A DNA stretch of 64,000 bases from Methanobacterium aggregans (lineage in GTDB: Archaea > Methanobacteriota > Methanobacteria > Methanobacteriales > Methanobacteriaceae), in contig NZ_JAGGLN010000001.1 of assembly GCF_017874455.1 (NCBI RefSeq), forward strand, positions 1 through 64,000, given 5' to 3'. The position numbers and the translations under genes are program-made. Below are positions 25,085 to 34,021 of the stretch, in pieces; position 1 is the stretch's first letter; every line of letters starts with the position of its first letter. The notes beneath the pieces were generated by a model. That model searched no databases, had not been told where the DNA came from, and saw only the letters and a program-made list of their open reading frames with translations.

Positions 25085-26386
25085 ATGAAATTTTTAAGCA
25101 TAGCATCAAAGGATATAAAAGAACTTTTAAGGGACAGAAGAGGCCTTTTTTTTATCCTGCTTTTCCCAATGTTTTTCATGCTGGTATTTGGATTTGCATT
25201 TGGAGGAATGGGTCAGAGTAACACTCCCCACAACATCGCAGTTGTTAACTACGATGAAGGAGCCACAGTAACCTACACCAATCAAACCATGAACTTCGGA
25301 AACAACCTCACCAATGTAATGGAAGATGTTAAGTACCAGAACAGTGACGTGCACATGTTCAACATTACAAAAACAACGCAAGAAAATGCTGACAAGCTAC
25401 TGAAACAGAGGGATGTGGATGCAGAGGTTATAATACCTAAAGACTTCTCCAGGGCAAGTGTTGCACTCATAACCAACACGATCCAGTCCAGCACATCCTC
25501 ACAAGCAGCAGTTCAATCAACAATCCAATCTACAGGAAATGCGTCCACAGACAACCTAACTTCCACAGTTATAATAAGGGGTGACACAGGATACATGGGT
25601 TTTGGAACATCCCAGGGAATTCTCACAGGTATCTTCCAGGGTTACCAGGATGATACAGTGAATGAGGTTCAAAACAGTATCAAAGGAACACCAGGAGCCC
25701 AGCCCCACCAGTTCATTGAAACCGAGGTTGAAGGAATACCTGGAACAGAAACCTTCACAAGCTTTGACTTCCTGGCACCTGGAATGATAGTATTTGCAAT
25801 ACTGCTTCTTGCAACCAGTGTTGCAGCAAGCCTGACAAGGGAAGTGAACACAGGAACTCTAGAAAGACTTAAAATGTCCAAGATGAAATCCTTCGACCTT
25901 CTATTTGGAAATTCAATTCCATGGACCCTTGTTGCAGCAGCCCAGGTTATCATACTCTTTGCAGTGGCAATTGCCATAGGATTTCACTGGCAGGGAAGCA
26001 TCAACTCAATAGTACTTGCAGTGATAGTTGGTGTAATTGGTGGAATATCATCCATAGCACTTGGAATGATAATCGCAGCTTTTGCAAAAAACGAAAGGCA
26101 GGCATCAAACCTTGGAACCCTCATAACGGTACCTATGAGTTTCATGGTGGGGGCTTTCTTCCAGCTGCCCCAGGTTCCAATTGGAAATTTCATGGGCCAA
26201 ACATTCCAGATATACGATGTACTCCCATGGACACACACACTCAATGCACTGCGCTCAGTTTTAACCTATGGCAGTGGTTGGGATGCTATATCATATCAGG
26301 TTGGTATGAGTGTGATTCTAACAGCCATACTCTTTGTGATTGGGGTGTTTTTATTCTCCAGAACAAGGCTGCGGGCTGAAAATTAA
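25085..26386 (+). CDS. ABC-2 type transporter permease
   Basis: 433 residues. One helix near the N-terminus (LFFILLFPMFFMLVFGFAFG), then a large extracytoplasmic region of about 190 residues (Asn/Thr/Gln-rich, including STSSQAAVQSTIQSTGN), then five helices from FDFLAPGMIVFAILLLATSV to SVILTAILFVIGVFLFSRT. This is the layout of full-length ABC-2 (YhgE/DrrB-like) permeases. Paired with the ATPase upstream, it would export a lipid, drug or envelope compound; the large outer domain often contacts the substrate. Confidence 0.9.
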   Translation: MKFLSIASKDIKELLRDRRGLFFILLFPMFFMLVFGFAFGGMGQSNTPHNIAVVNYDEGATVTYTNQTMNFGNNLTNVMEDVKYQNSDVHMFNITKTTQENADKLLKQRDVDAEVIIPKDFSRASVALITNTIQSSTSSQAAVQSTIQSTGNASTDNLTSTVIIRGDTGYMGFGTSQGILTGIFQGYQDDTVNEVQNSIKGTPGAQPHQFIETEVEGIPGTETFTSFDFLAPGMIVFAILLLATSVAASLTREVNTGTLERLKMSKMKSFDLLFGNSIPWTLVAAAQVIILFAVAIAIGFHWQGSINSIVLAVIVGVIGGISSIALGMIIAAFAKNERQASNLGTLITVPMSFMVGAFFQLPQVPIGNFMGQTFQIYDVLPWTHTLNALRSVLTYGSGWDAISYQVGMSVILTAILFVIGVFLFSRTRLRAEN

Positions 26387-26540
26387 ATTAACCAACCCTT
26401 TAATTTTTAACTTTCAATTTTTATTTTTTACTTTTTTAATTCAGTTTCAATTTTCAAATTTTTTTTATTATGTTAAAAAGATATTTAACAGAACATTCAA
26501 AAATAGAAGATAGTTTTAAAAATCGATGAGAGGTGAGGCA

Positions 26541-27116
26541 ATGTCTGATAAACATGGACACAAACACCATGGTAAGTCCAGTAGGGATGTGCTCAGTGCT
26601 GAAGAAGTTTTGAAAAACATTGAAATTAAAAAGGGAGACATATTCCTTGATGCGGGATGTGGAGATGGATATCTTTCAATAGCTGCATCAAAACTCGTTG
26701 GAGATGAAGGGAAGGTACATTCACTGGATCTTTACGAAAAATCAATAGATTCACTCAAAAAAGAGGCTCAAGATGAAGGAATAACCAATATCACGGCAGA
26801 AGTCACAGATTTAACCCAGAAGTTACCCCTGGATGATAATGCCATTGATGTAGGGATTATGGCCAATGTTATGCATGGTTTTGCAGCAGAAGGTGAAGTC
26901 CCCGAGGTCATGAATGAGATAAAAAGGGTCATAAAGCCTGGAGGAACCTTTTCCCTTGTGGAATTCAGGAAGATCCAGAGCCAGCGCGGACCACCATATG
27001 AAATAAGATTAGGACCTGCAGATGTTGCTGAAATACTATCTCCATACGGATTCCAGATCAAAGAGGCACTTGAGATTGGGGAGTACCATTACATTGTAGT
27101 TGCAGTTAAAAAATGA
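26541..27116 (+). CDS. Class I SAM-dependent methyltransferase
   Basis: 191 residues, starting at ATG 26541 directly after GAGGTGAGGCA; an ATG at 26526 overlaps the SD. The N-terminus is His-rich (KHGHKHHGKSS). The SAM fold has motif I FLDAGCGDGYLSIAAS, SLDLYEKSIDSL, VGIMANVMHGF and VIKPGGTFSLVEFRK, as in UbiE/arsenite-type small-molecule methylases. It follows the ABC exporter by 154 bp on the same strand; the gap is T-rich, so it may be a separate unit. The His-rich tip may bind metal. Substrate unknown. Confidence 0.85.
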   Translation: MSDKHGHKHHGKSSRDVLSAEEVLKNIEIKKGDIFLDAGCGDGYLSIAASKLVGDEGKVHSLDLYEKSIDSLKKEAQDEGITNITAEVTDLTQKLPLDDNAIDVGIMANVMHGFAAEGEVPEVMNEIKRVIKPGGTFSLVEFRKIQSQRGPPYEIRLGPADVAEILSPYGFQIKEALEIGEYHYIVVAVKK

Positions 27117-27255
27117 TTTAAAGATTATTTTTTTAATTTTTTATTTTACTAAATTTACTAAAAATATGTAAAGAAAAACATGATTTAAAGCAATCAGAGA
27201 GTTTTAATCATGGATTCAGTTATTTATTTTTTTTAAATAGGGATATGAAATTCTT

Positions 27256-27987
27256 TCAGTACATCTGAGTGTACCTTTCAAGAAAATCAGGATGATCCCT
27301 GTCCAATATTCTAAGGGCAGTCATGGCTTCAGGTGAGGTGCAGCAGCGTTCCTCCACAAGGTTTCTGAGGGTTCCATTTTTAATGTTCTCACGAACCTCC
27401 CTCAAAACAAAGTCCATTGAATTTTTGTTGTACGCAACGAGTTCTTCCTGTTCCATTTCATATATAACGTAGCTTTCTGTATCGTAACGGGTTGTAGGTG
27501 TTAGCATTGTATTCAGTTTGGCGTAAAATTCACATGAATCTTCTGAAAATAAGTCAACACCCAGGTAAGCCAGAAGTGGAATGAATGAAACGTCTGTGAA
27601 TGGGAAGTAAATAGCTGAATTTGGATTCAGGGCTTCCCTTAACTTCACCATCATCTCAACCAGATCCATGGGCCTTCTCATAAGTTCTTCAGAGTTTGCA
27701 ACCATAAAAACACTGTTTCCAAGTTCCTCAAGTTCCTGAGCACATTTAACCCTCAGATCCGGATATTTTGAGCCATGAATAACTGCAATCCCATTTTCAC
27801 CAGTTTTCCTGGCATTTTCGACTGTCTGGTTGACGGACCATTCAGCAAGGGCTTTTGGAACGTTGTAGGGCATTGGTTCATCCTTTAATAGGGGTAATGA
27901 ATCATCTGTTTTTAGGGTTGATGGTGTTTTTGCACCTTCATATTTTCCAAGTCTTCCTGGACCATCGTGTAGGGTTATTTCAAGCAT
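27256..27987 (-). CDS. Archaeosine tRNA-ribosyltransferase-like protein (ArcS/TgtA2 N-terminal type)
   Basis: 243 residues, starting MLEITLHDGPGRLGKYEG, an opening shared with the ArcS/TgtA2 group of archaeosine enzymes, which act at G15 of tRNA. Other blocks: NGIAVIHGSKYPDLRVKCAQ, YFPFTDVSFIPLLAYLGVDLF, TRYDTESYVIYEMEQEELVAYN and VEERCCTSPEAMTALRILDR. Full ArcS proteins are over twice this length and end in PUA-type RNA-binding domains, which are absent here. So it is a short paralogue or one part of a split enzyme. ATG 27987 follows AAGTGATG. Family placement is by recall of the N-terminus and is moderate. Confidence 0.55.
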   Translation of the reverse strand: MLEITLHDGPGRLGKYEGAKTPSTLKTDDSLPLLKDEPMPYNVPKALAEWSVNQTVENARKTGENGIAVIHGSKYPDLRVKCAQELEELGNSVFMVANSEELMRRPMDLVEMMVKLREALNPNSAIYFPFTDVSFIPLLAYLGVDLFSEDSCEFYAKLNTMLTPTTRYDTESYVIYEMEQEELVAYNKNSMDFVLREVRENIKNGTLRNLVEERCCTSPEAMTALRILDRDHPDFLERYTQMY

Positions 27988-28327
27988 TAGCATCACTTAT
28001 CTTTAAGATTCTTCCTTTAAAATGTATTATTTACCTTATTATTCATAATCTTCTTGTTATCTGTAACCTTTGTGTAATTTTTAAGAAAAGGTTCTTTTCA
28101 ATCAGTTAATTGATCTGTTTTGATGTTATTTAAAATGTTGAGGGTTGAGAAAATGATTTTTCTATCTCAAGTTTTTCAACCTCACTCCAACCCATTTGAA
28201 TGTGTAACCTAAAAGGTTACAGTTGGAGATTTTTGCACAACCTATATATATGCTGAACATCACACCTAGAACATGAAAATCACAAGTTTTCACACAGAGC
28301 CGTACTATACAGAGGGCGTGAAATAGA
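27988..28327 (+). promoter_or_regulatory. Divergent region with palindrome and hdrC promoter
   Basis: A perfect 8-bp inverted repeat with AAA loop, TGTAACCT-AAA-AGGTTACA, lies at 28203-28221. The hdrC TATA box TATATATAT is at 28243-28251, about 30 bp further on, which puts transcription start near 28273 and a leader of about 55 nt. The palindrome is a good operator candidate for the hdr genes. The remainder serves as promoter for the divergent ArcS-like gene. Confidence 0.6.
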
Positions 28328-29227
28328 ATGTCATTTCTAAATCGCTTAAAAAATATGTTAACTGGGGATGAAAACCCCGAAAAGGAATCAGCAGAGAATT
28401 CAGTGGAACAATCAGAGTCAGAAGTGAAAACAGAGAAACCAACAGAAGAAAAACAAGAAACAGTCAAGGAATCAGTTTCCAAAACTAATGAAACAAAATC
28501 TAAGGAAGCCATCAAAAAAGATGTTGAACCCGTAGAAGAAAAAATAGAAACTGATACAGAAATAAGCAAAGAAGCAGTAAAAACAGAGAAATCTGATGAT
28601 GAATCAGAGAAGGTATCAGTAAGGGAAGAAAAATCTGAAAAACCCAAAACTGAAAGGAGTGGTATTATGACTTTACTTGAAGGAAGAGAAAAAGCTACTA
28701 TAACCCGTGAAGATATCGATGTAAACTTCAAACAGGAAATAATGGACGCTGGCGCAGAATCTGTGGCAGTATGTTTCCAGTGCGGTACATGCTCAGGAGC
28801 ATGTCCTTCTGGAAGGAGAACACCATACAAAGTAAGGCAGCTTGTAAGAAAGGCAGTAATGGGCCTTAAAGAAGATGTCATATCTGATGACACAATCTGG
28901 ATGTGCACAACCTGCTACGAATGCCAGGAAAGATGCCCAAGAGGAATCAAAATCGTGGATGTTGTTAAGGCTGTAAGGAACCAGGCAGCACACGCAGGAT
29001 ACATGGCACCTGCACACAAAGCAACAGGATCATTCGTTATAAAAACAGGACACGGTGTGCCTATAAACGATGCAACCAAAGCTTTAAGGAAAAGCGTGGG
29101 CCTAACTGAATTACCACCAACCACACACGAATTCCCAGAAGCACTTGAAGAAGTCCAGAAAATAACCAAACTCACAGGATTCGACAGTCTCATAGGATAC
29201 AACTGGGAAACCGGAGAATTAGAATAA
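28328..29227 (+). CDS. hdrC: Heterodisulfide reductase subunit C with charged N-terminal extension
   Basis: HdrC relays electrons between HdrA and HdrB in reduction of CoM-S-S-CoB. The frame encodes 299 residues. The last 186, from ATG 28667 (MTLLEGREKATITRED), are a complete normal HdrC with two [4Fe-4S] motifs, CFQCGTCSGAC and CTTCYECQERC. The first 113 residues begin MSFLNRLKNMLTGDENPEKE and are then almost only Glu, Lys, Ser and Thr, probably disordered. AGGAGTGGT at 28655-28663 is a strong SD for ATG 28667, better than the one before 28328 (GAGGGCGTGA). Both starts may be used. hdrB follows after 12 bp. Confidence 0.93.
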   Translation: MSFLNRLKNMLTGDENPEKESAENSVEQSESEVKTEKPTEEKQETVKESVSKTNETKSKEAIKKDVEPVEEKIETDTEISKEAVKTEKSDDESEKVSVREEKSEKPKTERSGIMTLLEGREKATITREDIDVNFKQEIMDAGAESVAVCFQCGTCSGACPSGRRTPYKVRQLVRKAVMGLKEDVISDDTIWMCTTCYECQERCPRGIKIVDVVKAVRNQAAHAGYMAPAHKATGSFVIKTGHGVPINDATKALRKSVGLTELPPTTHEFPEALEEVQKITKLTGFDSLIGYNWETGELE

Positions 29228-29239
29228 GGAGGAATCAAG

Positions 29240-30136
29240 ATGGCATTTGCATATTTCTTAGGATGTATAATGAACAACAGGTACCCTGGAATCGAGAAAT
29301 CAACCAGGATCCTTATGGAAAATCTCGGAATTGAAATCAAAGACATGGAAGGAGCATCCTGCTGCCCAGCACCAGGTGTTTTCGGTTCATTCGACAAAAC
29401 AACATGGGCTTCAATAGCAGCAAGGAACCTGACCATAGCTGAAGACATGGAAATGGACATTATGACCGAATGTAACGGATGCTTTGGATCATTGTACGAA
29501 AGCAACCACCTCCTTAAAGAAGATGAAGAGTTCAAAGGAAAAATTAACGGTGTCCTATCTGAAGTTGGAAGGGAATTCAAAGGAGACATCAACGTAAGGC
29601 ACTTTGCAGAAATTCTCTACAAAGATGTGGGAATTGAAAAACTCACAGAAACCTTCACAAAACCATTAGGACTCAACGTTGCAGTTCACTACGGCTGCCA
29701 CTTCCTCAAACCAAGCGCTGAAATTGGAATCGACGACCCAATCAAACCAACCATACTTGATGAACTCGTTGAAGCAACCGGTGCAAAATCCGTACCATAC
29801 AAGGACAAAATGATGTGCTGCGGAGCAGGCGGAGGTTTAAGGGCAAGAGACCTTGATGTAACACTTGACTACACCAAAGAAAAACTCGACAACATGACAG
29901 AAGCAGGAGTCGACGCAATAGTAAACGTCTGCCCATTCTGCCACTTACAGTTCGATGTTGGCCAGAAAGAAGTCAACAAAAAATACGGAACCAACTTCCA
30001 GATACCAGTTTTCCACCTTGCACAGCTCTACGGACTTGCAATGGGATTAAAACCAGAAGAGCTAACAGTCGACGCTCATCAGATAAGCACAGACCCAGCT
30101 CTTGCAAAATTGGACGTAATAACCGGTGGAGAATAA
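29240..30136 (+). CDS. hdrB: Heterodisulfide reductase subunit B
   Basis: HdrB holds the catalytic noncubane [4Fe-4S] clusters that cleave the CoM-S-S-CoB disulfide. 298 residues. Two CCG domains are visible: the first with FLGCIMNNRYPGIEKSTR, GASCCPAPGVFG and TECNGCFGSLYES; the second with VHYGCHFLKPS, DKMMCCGAGGGLRARDL and NVCPFCHLQFDVGQ. The Cys pattern is complete. Translation signal AAGGAGGAATCAAG precedes ATG 29240. hdrA and mvh genes are not here; hdrBC as a separate unit is usual for Methanobacteriales. High use of C-ending codons fits strong expression. Confidence 0.96.
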   Translation: MAFAYFLGCIMNNRYPGIEKSTRILMENLGIEIKDMEGASCCPAPGVFGSFDKTTWASIAARNLTIAEDMEMDIMTECNGCFGSLYESNHLLKEDEEFKGKINGVLSEVGREFKGDINVRHFAEILYKDVGIEKLTETFTKPLGLNVAVHYGCHFLKPSAEIGIDDPIKPTILDELVEATGAKSVPYKDKMMCCGAGGGLRARDLDVTLDYTKEKLDNMTEAGVDAIVNVCPFCHLQFDVGQKEVNKKYGTNFQIPVFHLAQLYGLAMGLKPEELTVDAHQISTDPALAKLDVITGGE

Positions 30137-30548
30137 ATTTCTCCCCCATATTTTTTTTAAATTAAATCAATTCATTGCAATGCTTAAGGATTGTATCATT
30201 TGAGATCCACGCTGTATTTTTTCAAAATTCCTTTTTAAATTCAACTTGGTTGAGTATAGGAGAACCTATTCCTTATTTCAACAAATTATAAATGATTCAG
30301 TGTTGATAATCTATTACAAATTTAATAACTCATGTTTAGGTCTTAAATCCATTATAACCCAAAAAATTTAAACTTTAAAAACAAAGATCATTTTGGAAGA
30401 TCATTGGTTTTATAGTGGGTTCTCAATCAATTATGGAAGAAGTAACTGATAAAATTAGTAAAAAAAGTTTTAATTAAAAAATATAATAAATAATAAGTAA
30501 ATCAAAATAATCAAAATTTTAAACCATCTAAGAAAGGGGTGTTTTCTC
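30137..30548 (+). terminator. T8 terminator after hdrB, then 390 bp without a gene
   Basis: CTCCCCCATA followed by eight T (30151-30158) is a good archaeal terminator for hdrCB. The rest is AT-rich; an ATGGAAGAAG frame at about 30433 stops after 14 codons and is not supported. AGAAAGGGGTG at 30530-30541 is the SD of the next gene. Confidence 0.55.
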
Positions 30549-30815
30549 ATGTTCGTTGCAAGTCTTGTGGGAATATTCAAATTCAATGAACTACCTGAAA
30601 AATACGGGCCATTTGTACAGTACAAAGCATCAATAGAAAAAAGACAAGTTAAGGATACTGATGAAATAGCGATACTCAACATAAGTGGTACTGAAAGCAA
30701 TCACGTGCTCTTCCTGGACTCCTATGATAACATAAAACAGATAGAGGCAGAGTTAAAGGAAGCAGATGCTGATATTAATTACCACACCAAGAAAATACTG
30801 GAAGGACATTTATGA
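30549..30815 (+). CDS. DUF749 family methanogen protein, 88 aa
   Basis: A small acidic alpha/beta protein starting MFVASLVGIFKFNELPEKYG, followed by strands EIAILNISGTESNHVLFLDS and a helix IKQIEAELKEADADINYHTK. I recall this as DUF749, a family of methanogen proteins without known function. ATG 30549 has AGGGGTG upstream. The stop overlaps the ATG of the DUF2096 gene (ATGA at 30812), so the two proteins are produced together and may interact. Confidence 0.65.
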   Translation: MFVASLVGIFKFNELPEKYGPFVQYKASIEKRQVKDTDEIAILNISGTESNHVLFLDSYDNIKQIEAELKEADADINYHTKKILEGHL

Positions 30816-31339
30816 GTGATCTACCTGCAGAACAGACATGGATGGTGCTTGTTGAATTACTGACAGACCTGAGAAAGAAGAACGTTGAAATATCTCCTGC
30901 CCTCACAGAGGACATCAGGATGGCGAAGACAACAATAAACTTCTACAAGATTAACCCTGCAGATCCAGAGCGCATGAAGGAAGTTGGGCGTATAAACAAT
31001 TTTTTAACTTCTATTCAGGACACATTGATGGGACTTGCAGAGGCTGAAGGCGAAGGTTATGCCGATCAATGGCTTGAAAAGCTTACAAAAGCCTCTCGTG
31101 GGGAAAAGGTTTATGATGTGCCGGATAAACGGTCAAAATATGTTGTAGGGGCTCCCTCAGGATTTTCAATGGTCAGGGTCACCTTTAAAAAACCCCAATC
31201 TGAAGACAGGGTTCAGGAAATTGCTGAGTACCACAACGTTATAATTGAATTTGAAACTGATGAAGTTGTGGTGATCTACGGGGATAAGGTTAACATACAA
31301 CATAGTCTGAAGGAAATGGCTCCCTTGTTCAGTGAGTGA
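30812..31339 (+). CDS. DUF2096 family protein
   Basis: 175 residues. The N-terminal half is helical (TWMVLVELLTDLRKKNVEIS; EDIRMAKTTINFYKINPADP). The second half has DKRSKYVVGAPSGFSMVRVT, which resembles a strand-turn region, then a small ferredoxin-like unit (VQEIAEYHNVIIEFETDEVV). I recognise the DUF2096 family of methanogens; function is not known. Translationally coupled to DUF749 upstream. No membrane or metal motif is seen. Confidence 0.7.
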   Translation: MSDLPAEQTWMVLVELLTDLRKKNVEISPALTEDIRMAKTTINFYKINPADPERMKEVGRINNFLTSIQDTLMGLAEAEGEGYADQWLEKLTKASRGEKVYDVPDKRSKYVVGAPSGFSMVRVTFKKPQSEDRVQEIAEYHNVIIEFETDEVVVIYGDKVNIQHSLKEMAPLFSE

Positions 31340-31568
31340 TCCCATAAAAACATTTTTTTAAGATCAAAGACTTTCTAAAATCAAATATTTTAGAATAAAA
31401 TGTTGTTTTAAAGTTATTTTAAAATTTTATCTCATTAGAATCAATGCATTATAAAATTTAATAAAAATGATCCATTTCAATAAAATGATTTAAAAAAAGC
31501 CAAATTTAAGGTTTCAAATGGAATATGGAACTTCTTTTTAAGAAAACAATTTTTTAGAGGACTTTACC

Positions 31569-32237
31569 ATGAAAATACTTGCAGTAAGCGACATACACGG
31601 TAAATATCACAAGATCTTAGATTACCTTAAAAATAATCATGTGGATATCATAATAATTGCCGGCGACATAACCCACTTTGGACCATCTGAACTTGGAGAG
31701 GAAATATTAAATGAAATAAGTTCTTTTAACATTCCAGTTTTTGCAATACCTGGCAACTGCGACCAGACCTGCATATACAATGAAATAGATAACTCCAACG
31801 CAGTAAATATACATGGAAGAAACGTGGTAATTAAAGATGTTGGTATCTGTGGTTTTGGAGGTTCCAATCCAACACCCTTTGAAACACCCCTGGAATTTGA
31901 GGAAGTCCAGATCTACGAAGAGGCTAAAAAAACCCTTGAAAGCATAAAGGACCAGAAAATAACCCTGTTTATAACTCATGCACCTCCAAAGGGAACCCGG
32001 GCAGATCTCCTGCCTTCAGGGGATCATGTTGGAAGTGAAGCCGTGAGAAAAATAATAGAGGAATTACAGCCCACCCTAAACATATGTGGCCACATACATG
32101 AAGCAAAGGGTGAAGACAGAATTGGGAAAACCTGTATAATTAATCCGGGTCAGTTATCTGCAGGTAACGCCTGTTTGATAAATATAGATGAATCTGATGG
32201 GGATGTTCAGATGAATCATGAAATCATAGACCTTTGA
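31569..32237 (+). CDS. Metallophosphoesterase (calcineurin-like)
   Basis: 222 residues with the complete dinuclear metal site of the calcineurin fold: VSDIHGKY (D, H), IIAGDITHFG (GD), IPGNCDQT (GNCD in place of the usual GNHD), FITHAPP and NICGHIHEAKG (GHxH). The Cys variant of GNHD is common in small archaeal members. Substrate is unknown; relatives act on phosphodiesters or nucleotides. AGAGGA precedes ATG 31569. It is monocistronic, 130 bp before the kinase gene. Confidence 0.88.
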   Translation: MKILAVSDIHGKYHKILDYLKNNHVDIIIIAGDITHFGPSELGEEILNEISSFNIPVFAIPGNCDQTCIYNEIDNSNAVNIHGRNVVIKDVGICGFGGSNPTPFETPLEFEEVQIYEEAKKTLESIKDQKITLFITHAPPKGTRADLLPSGDHVGSEAVRKIIEELQPTLNICGHIHEAKGEDRIGKTCIINPGQLSAGNACLINIDESDGDVQMNHEIIDL

Positions 32238-32376
32238 TTAAGAAATGGATTGTTCACAATAACCTAAAATCCAAGTTTTAAATAGAAAATAATTTAAATA
32301 ATGTTAACATAACCTATATTTTGTTTCAAGTTATTGTATAAAGCCTTTGTATTCTATTTGAGGTGAGAAATTGAAA

Positions 32377-33294
32377 ATGATTATGGTTGAAGGAGAAGTA
32401 ACCGGTAAAAGATATAGGGAACCCTTTTCAAAGGGAGTTCTTGCCAGGTCACTAACTCGGGCAGAGATGGATCCAAACAAGGCCTACACCTTCGCATCCA
32501 AGATAGAGGCTCACCTTAGAGAAGAAGGTATCGGTGTCATAAATTTAAATGATCTCATTGTGATCGTCCGTGAAAAGTTAAGGGAAGAAGATGAAGAGAT
32601 AGCTGAAAAGTATGGAATGTGGAAAAGGATAAGAAAATGTAAAGAACCCCTTATAATACTTATCGGAGGAGCTTCAGGTGTTGGAACATCTTCAATTGCA
32701 TTTGAAGTTGCAAACAGACTTGGAATAAGGAACATGATAAGTACTGATATGATAAGGGAAGTAATGCGTAAAATCGTGTCCAAGGAACTTCTTCCAACCA
32801 TCTACGAGTCAAGCTACACAGCCTACCGTTCCCTTAGAATACCCCCACCACCTGAACTTGATGAGATTCTAATTGGATTCAGGGACCACGTTGATACTGT
32901 AAGTATAGGTGTGGAAGCTGTTATTGAAAGGGCCCTGAAAGAGGGTATAAGCATAGTTATAGAGGGAGTTCACATAGTCCCTGGCTTTATAAGGGATGAT
33001 CTTGTAAACAGAAACAATGTTACAATGTTCGTACTAACCCTGCATGATGAAGATGTTCATAAAGGAAGATTTTATTCCCGATGCAGACAAATGTGGGCTA
33101 GAAGACCACTTAAACGTTATATGAACTATTTTGGAGCCATAAGAAGAACACATAAATATTTTGAAAGTCAGGCAAACAAACATCATATTCCTGTCATTGA
33201 AAACATTGATGTTACAACAACGATAGACTCCATAATAGAGGATATTACAAAGACCTATGGAAGTGAAGAAGATGTTGGAAAAGATAAAAGTTAA
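32377..33294 (+). CDS. pgk2: 2-phosphoglycerate kinase
   Basis: Makes 2,3-diphosphoglycerate from 2-phosphoglycerate, the first step toward cyclic 2,3-diphosphoglycerate, a thermo- and osmoprotectant of Methanobacteriales. 305 residues: an ATP-cone domain (VEGEVTGKRYREPFSKGVLA to about 90), then a kinase domain with P-loop ILIGGASGVGTSSIAFEVAN, ISTDMIREVMR, SIVIEGVHIVPGFI and YSRCRQMWARRPLKRYMNYF. In-frame TTG 32371 lies only four bases after GGTGA, so ATG 32377 is chosen. The CBS gene overlaps its end by 23 bp. The symbol is informal; cDPG synthetase is not in the window. Confidence 0.85.
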   Translation: MIMVEGEVTGKRYREPFSKGVLARSLTRAEMDPNKAYTFASKIEAHLREEGIGVINLNDLIVIVREKLREEDEEIAEKYGMWKRIRKCKEPLIILIGGASGVGTSSIAFEVANRLGIRNMISTDMIREVMRKIVSKELLPTIYESSYTAYRSLRIPPPPELDEILIGFRDHVDTVSIGVEAVIERALKEGISIVIEGVHIVPGFIRDDLVNRNNVTMFVLTLHDEDVHKGRFYSRCRQMWARRPLKRYMNYFGAIRRTHKYFESQANKHHIPVIENIDVTTTIDSIIEDITKTYGSEEDVGKDKS

Positions 33295-33667
33295 GGATGT
33301 AATGACAAAGGGTGTTATAACAGTTCCACCAAGTGAAGATGTTGTTTTTGCCTTTGAAAAACTCATGAAACATAAGGTAAGCTCCTTACCAGTGGTTGAT
33401 GGTGATAAACTGGTTGGAATAGTCACAGCAACTGATCTGGGCCACAACCTTATACTTGACAAGTATGAACTGGGAACCACAGTTGAGAAGGTCATGGTGA
33501 AGGATGTTGTATGTGTGGACCCAGAAAAAAACCTTTTAGAAACAGTTAAAACAATGAATGACCATGGTGCTGAGGGTGATATAATAAATCAGCTCATTGT
33601 TATGGAAGATAAAAATATAAAAGGTATAGTATCCGATGGAGATATAATAAGGGCCATAAAAGTTTAA
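33272..33667 (+). CDS. CBS domain protein, 131 aa
   Basis: A tandem pair of CBS motifs (a Bateman module): KVKDVMTKGVITVPPSEDVV with LPVVDGDKLVGIVTATDLGH, then VMVKDVVCVDPEKNLLETVK with IKGIVSDGDIIRAIKV. Such modules bind adenosine nucleotides and sense energy state. ATG 33272 lies within the end of the kinase gene after GGAAGTGA; ATG 33257 is also in frame. The overlap suggests that it regulates or partners the 2-phosphoglycerate kinase, whose product level may need ATP sensing; inferred from context only. T8 at 33682-33689 ends the operon. Confidence 0.9.
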   Translation: MLEKIKVKDVMTKGVITVPPSEDVVFAFEKLMKHKVSSLPVVDGDKLVGIVTATDLGHNLILDKYELGTTVEKVMVKDVVCVDPEKNLLETVKTMNDHGAEGDIINQLIVMEDKNIKGIVSDGDIIRAIKV

Positions 33668-34021
33668 AACTTTTAAAGGACTTTTTTTTATATTCTTTTT
33701 ATAGATAACTTTTTTTAAAAGATTTAGAATTTGAAATAACTTAAAATTCAGTATTTATTTTTAGATCAGCATTTGGGACGGGTTCAGCCACCTAAAAAAA
33801 TATATTAAACATTCATCTATCTCAATAAAATCATTAATAAGATCATAAAATCAATAAGATCATCCTTTTTTTCAACAAGTTCCATTAAACATTTTAAATA
33901 TGAAAAACCCCGATTTAAACTTGTAATAATTTTAAAAAAAAGAACTATAACTCCTATTTAAAAATAAAAAGTATAAAAAAAAGTATTTAAAAATTATTAA
34001 GAATGTTGATGTTTTGCAGTC
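33668..34021. other. 354-bp spacer between convergent genes
   Basis: After the T8 terminator (33682-33689) the sequence is AT-rich with short repeated words around 33826-33862 (AATAAAATCAT, AATAAGATCAT). Nothing gene-like or clearly structured is seen. Confidence 0.5.
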
